A stretch of DNA of 64,000 nucleotides, from positions 992,001 to 1,056,000 of the forward strand of contig NZ_OBEH01000001.1 in the NCBI RefSeq assembly GCF_900215465.1, written 5' to 3'. Position numbers and translations under genes: made by a program. Of the stretch, positions 63,285 to 64,000 are shown in pieces. Every line of letters begins with the position of its first letter. Position 1 is the stretch's first letter. The stretch comes from Flagellimonas pacifica. Its GTDB lineage: Bacteria; Bacteroidota; Bacteroidia; Flavobacteriales; Flavobacteriaceae. The notes beneath the pieces are model-generated. The model was not told where the DNA came from, ran no database searches, and was given only the letters and a program-made list of their open reading frames with translations.

Positions 63285-63524
63285 ATGCGAAGAAAGTACA
63301 CAGAAGAGGATTTACATTTTTTAAAAAGATTCGGGGAGCATCTTCTAGAACTTCGTGAAAAAGCCGGACTTTCCCAAGCAGCATTGGAAACCGATTCCAA
63401 AATGTCCAAAAATCAAATTGGAAGAATAGAAAGAGGGGAAATCAGTACCTCAATCACAAACCTAAACCTTATTGCCAAAGCATTGGGTGTTGAGCTCAAG
63501 GAGCTATTTAATTTTCAACAATAG
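63285..63524 (+). CDS. XRE-family helix-turn-helix regulator (second of two)
   Basis: This 79-aa paralogue of the preceding gene has the same length and layout: LKRFGEHLLELREKAGLSQAAL, MSKNQIGRIERGEISTS, ALGVELKELFNF. The pair likely arose by tandem duplication and may form heterodimers or regulate each other. Confidence 0.88.
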   Translation: MRRKYTEEDLHFLKRFGEHLLELREKAGLSQAALETDSKMSKNQIGRIERGEISTSITNLNLIAKALGVELKELFNFQQ

Positions 63525-63692
63525 TAGGTGAGTTGTTTGGCGCACTCTTCTAAAAACTTGGTTTATAAATACTTATAATCCCTCTTAAAAAGAATAATCT
63601 TTCCCTAACAATTTTTTAAACCCAAATGTGGGATGTTCTCTTACAAAAGTGAGTAATTTGAAACATATATTTACTATTTGTAAACATTTTAC

Positions 63693-64000
63693 TTGTCTAG
63701 TAACTCACATACAAAGCGGTCAAACACCATTTTTATTCTTCATGCCTCTCTGGCGGCGTTTGGTACTTACTTCTGCATGTATGCCTTTAGAAAACCGTTT
63801 ACCGTAGCAACTTATGAAGGGCTTAGCTTTATGGGCGTCAACTACAAAATACTGTTGATAATAGCTCAGGTTTTGGGTTATGCAATTTCAAAGTTTGTTG
63901 GTATCAAGGTAATCTCAGAGCTAAGGCCCAATCAACGGTTTTTATATTTAATGATGCTAATTGCCCTGGCCGAATTGGCCTTGTTTTTTTTCGCATGGGT
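63693..64000 (+). CDS. DUF5690 family membrane protein (partial)
   Basis: 102 codons are present before the window edge. The frame runs from TTG 63693, the only start near the upstream stop, and reads HASLAAFGTYFCMYAFRKPF, then KILLIIAQVLGYAISKFVGIK. This is the conserved opening of DUF5690, an MFS-like membrane family of Bacteroidota with unknown substrate. It marks return to normal chromosome. Confidence 0.78.
   Translation, partial: MSSNSHTKRSNTIFILHASLAAFGTYFCMYAFRKPFTVATYEGLSFMGVNYKILLIIAQVLGYAISKFVGIKVISELRPNQRFLYLMMLIALAELALFFFAW

Overview
The window is chromosomal DNA from a member of the Flavobacteriia (Bacteroidota), probably a marine, carotenoid-making Flavobacteriaceae. The signs are TAnnTTTG/TTTG-type promoters, a type IX secretion (T9SS) type B sorting domain with a PorP/SprF partner, a TonB receptor with a carboxypeptidase-like N-terminal domain, DUF4097 and DUF5690 proteins, a lycopene cyclase, and IntDOT-like tyrosine recombinases. 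No rRNA operon and no CRISPR array was seen. Genus was not assigned.

Backbone, 1-23.3 kb. A partial TetR regulator is followed by an ECF sigma factor with a small membrane protein, a polyprenyl synthetase, a lipocalin-like lipoprotein, lycopene cyclase, a chromate transporter, a SymE-like relic in a hairpin-rich spacer, and a lipoprotein. Next is a metal module: a TonB receptor divergent from a DtxR/MntR regulator and a ZIP transporter, sharing a candidate operator. Then come DUF4386, an S9 peptidase, DUF2141 and DUF423 proteins, a four-gene ECF sigma/anti-sigma/DUF4097 operon, feoA-feoB-small Cys-rich protein, an SCO1 protein, RseP and tRNA-Asn.

Mobile region, 23.24-59.91 kb. The 3' end of tRNA-Asn (43-45 bp) recurs at 47680-47724 and 59871-59913, so two integrative elements sit in tandem. 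Each has a minus-strand tyrosine integrase at its right end and its own pair of 11-bp arm-type repeats at both termini. Element 1 (about 24.4 kb) carries an eight-gene defence operon plus an excisionase-like protein, MobC and a relaxase. The operon encodes an AbiEi-like regulator, an AbiEii-like nucleotidyltransferase, HsdM, HsdS, a NERD-kinase-kinase-ATPase giant, a 517-aa protein, a nuclease-HerA ATPase and a PP2C phosphatase. There is no HsdR, and the set looks like a variant of the methylation-associated defence system (MADS) family. Element 2 (about 12.2 kb) carries an excisionase-like protein, an SF3-like helicase, a primase, MobC, a relaxase, and a T9SS-exported calcium-repeat adhesin with its PorP/SprF partner. 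Iteron-like repeats lie between its helicase and primase. Neither element encodes a conjugation pore, so both look mobilizable rather than self-transmissible.

Right flank, 59.9-64 kb. This looks like an older, decayed integration zone: an integrase N-terminal domain joined to a NUMOD1-like motif, a second NUMOD1-like relic, a cupin-like/membrane protein pair, and two tandem XRE regulators. The backbone resumes with a DUF5690 membrane protein cut by the window edge.
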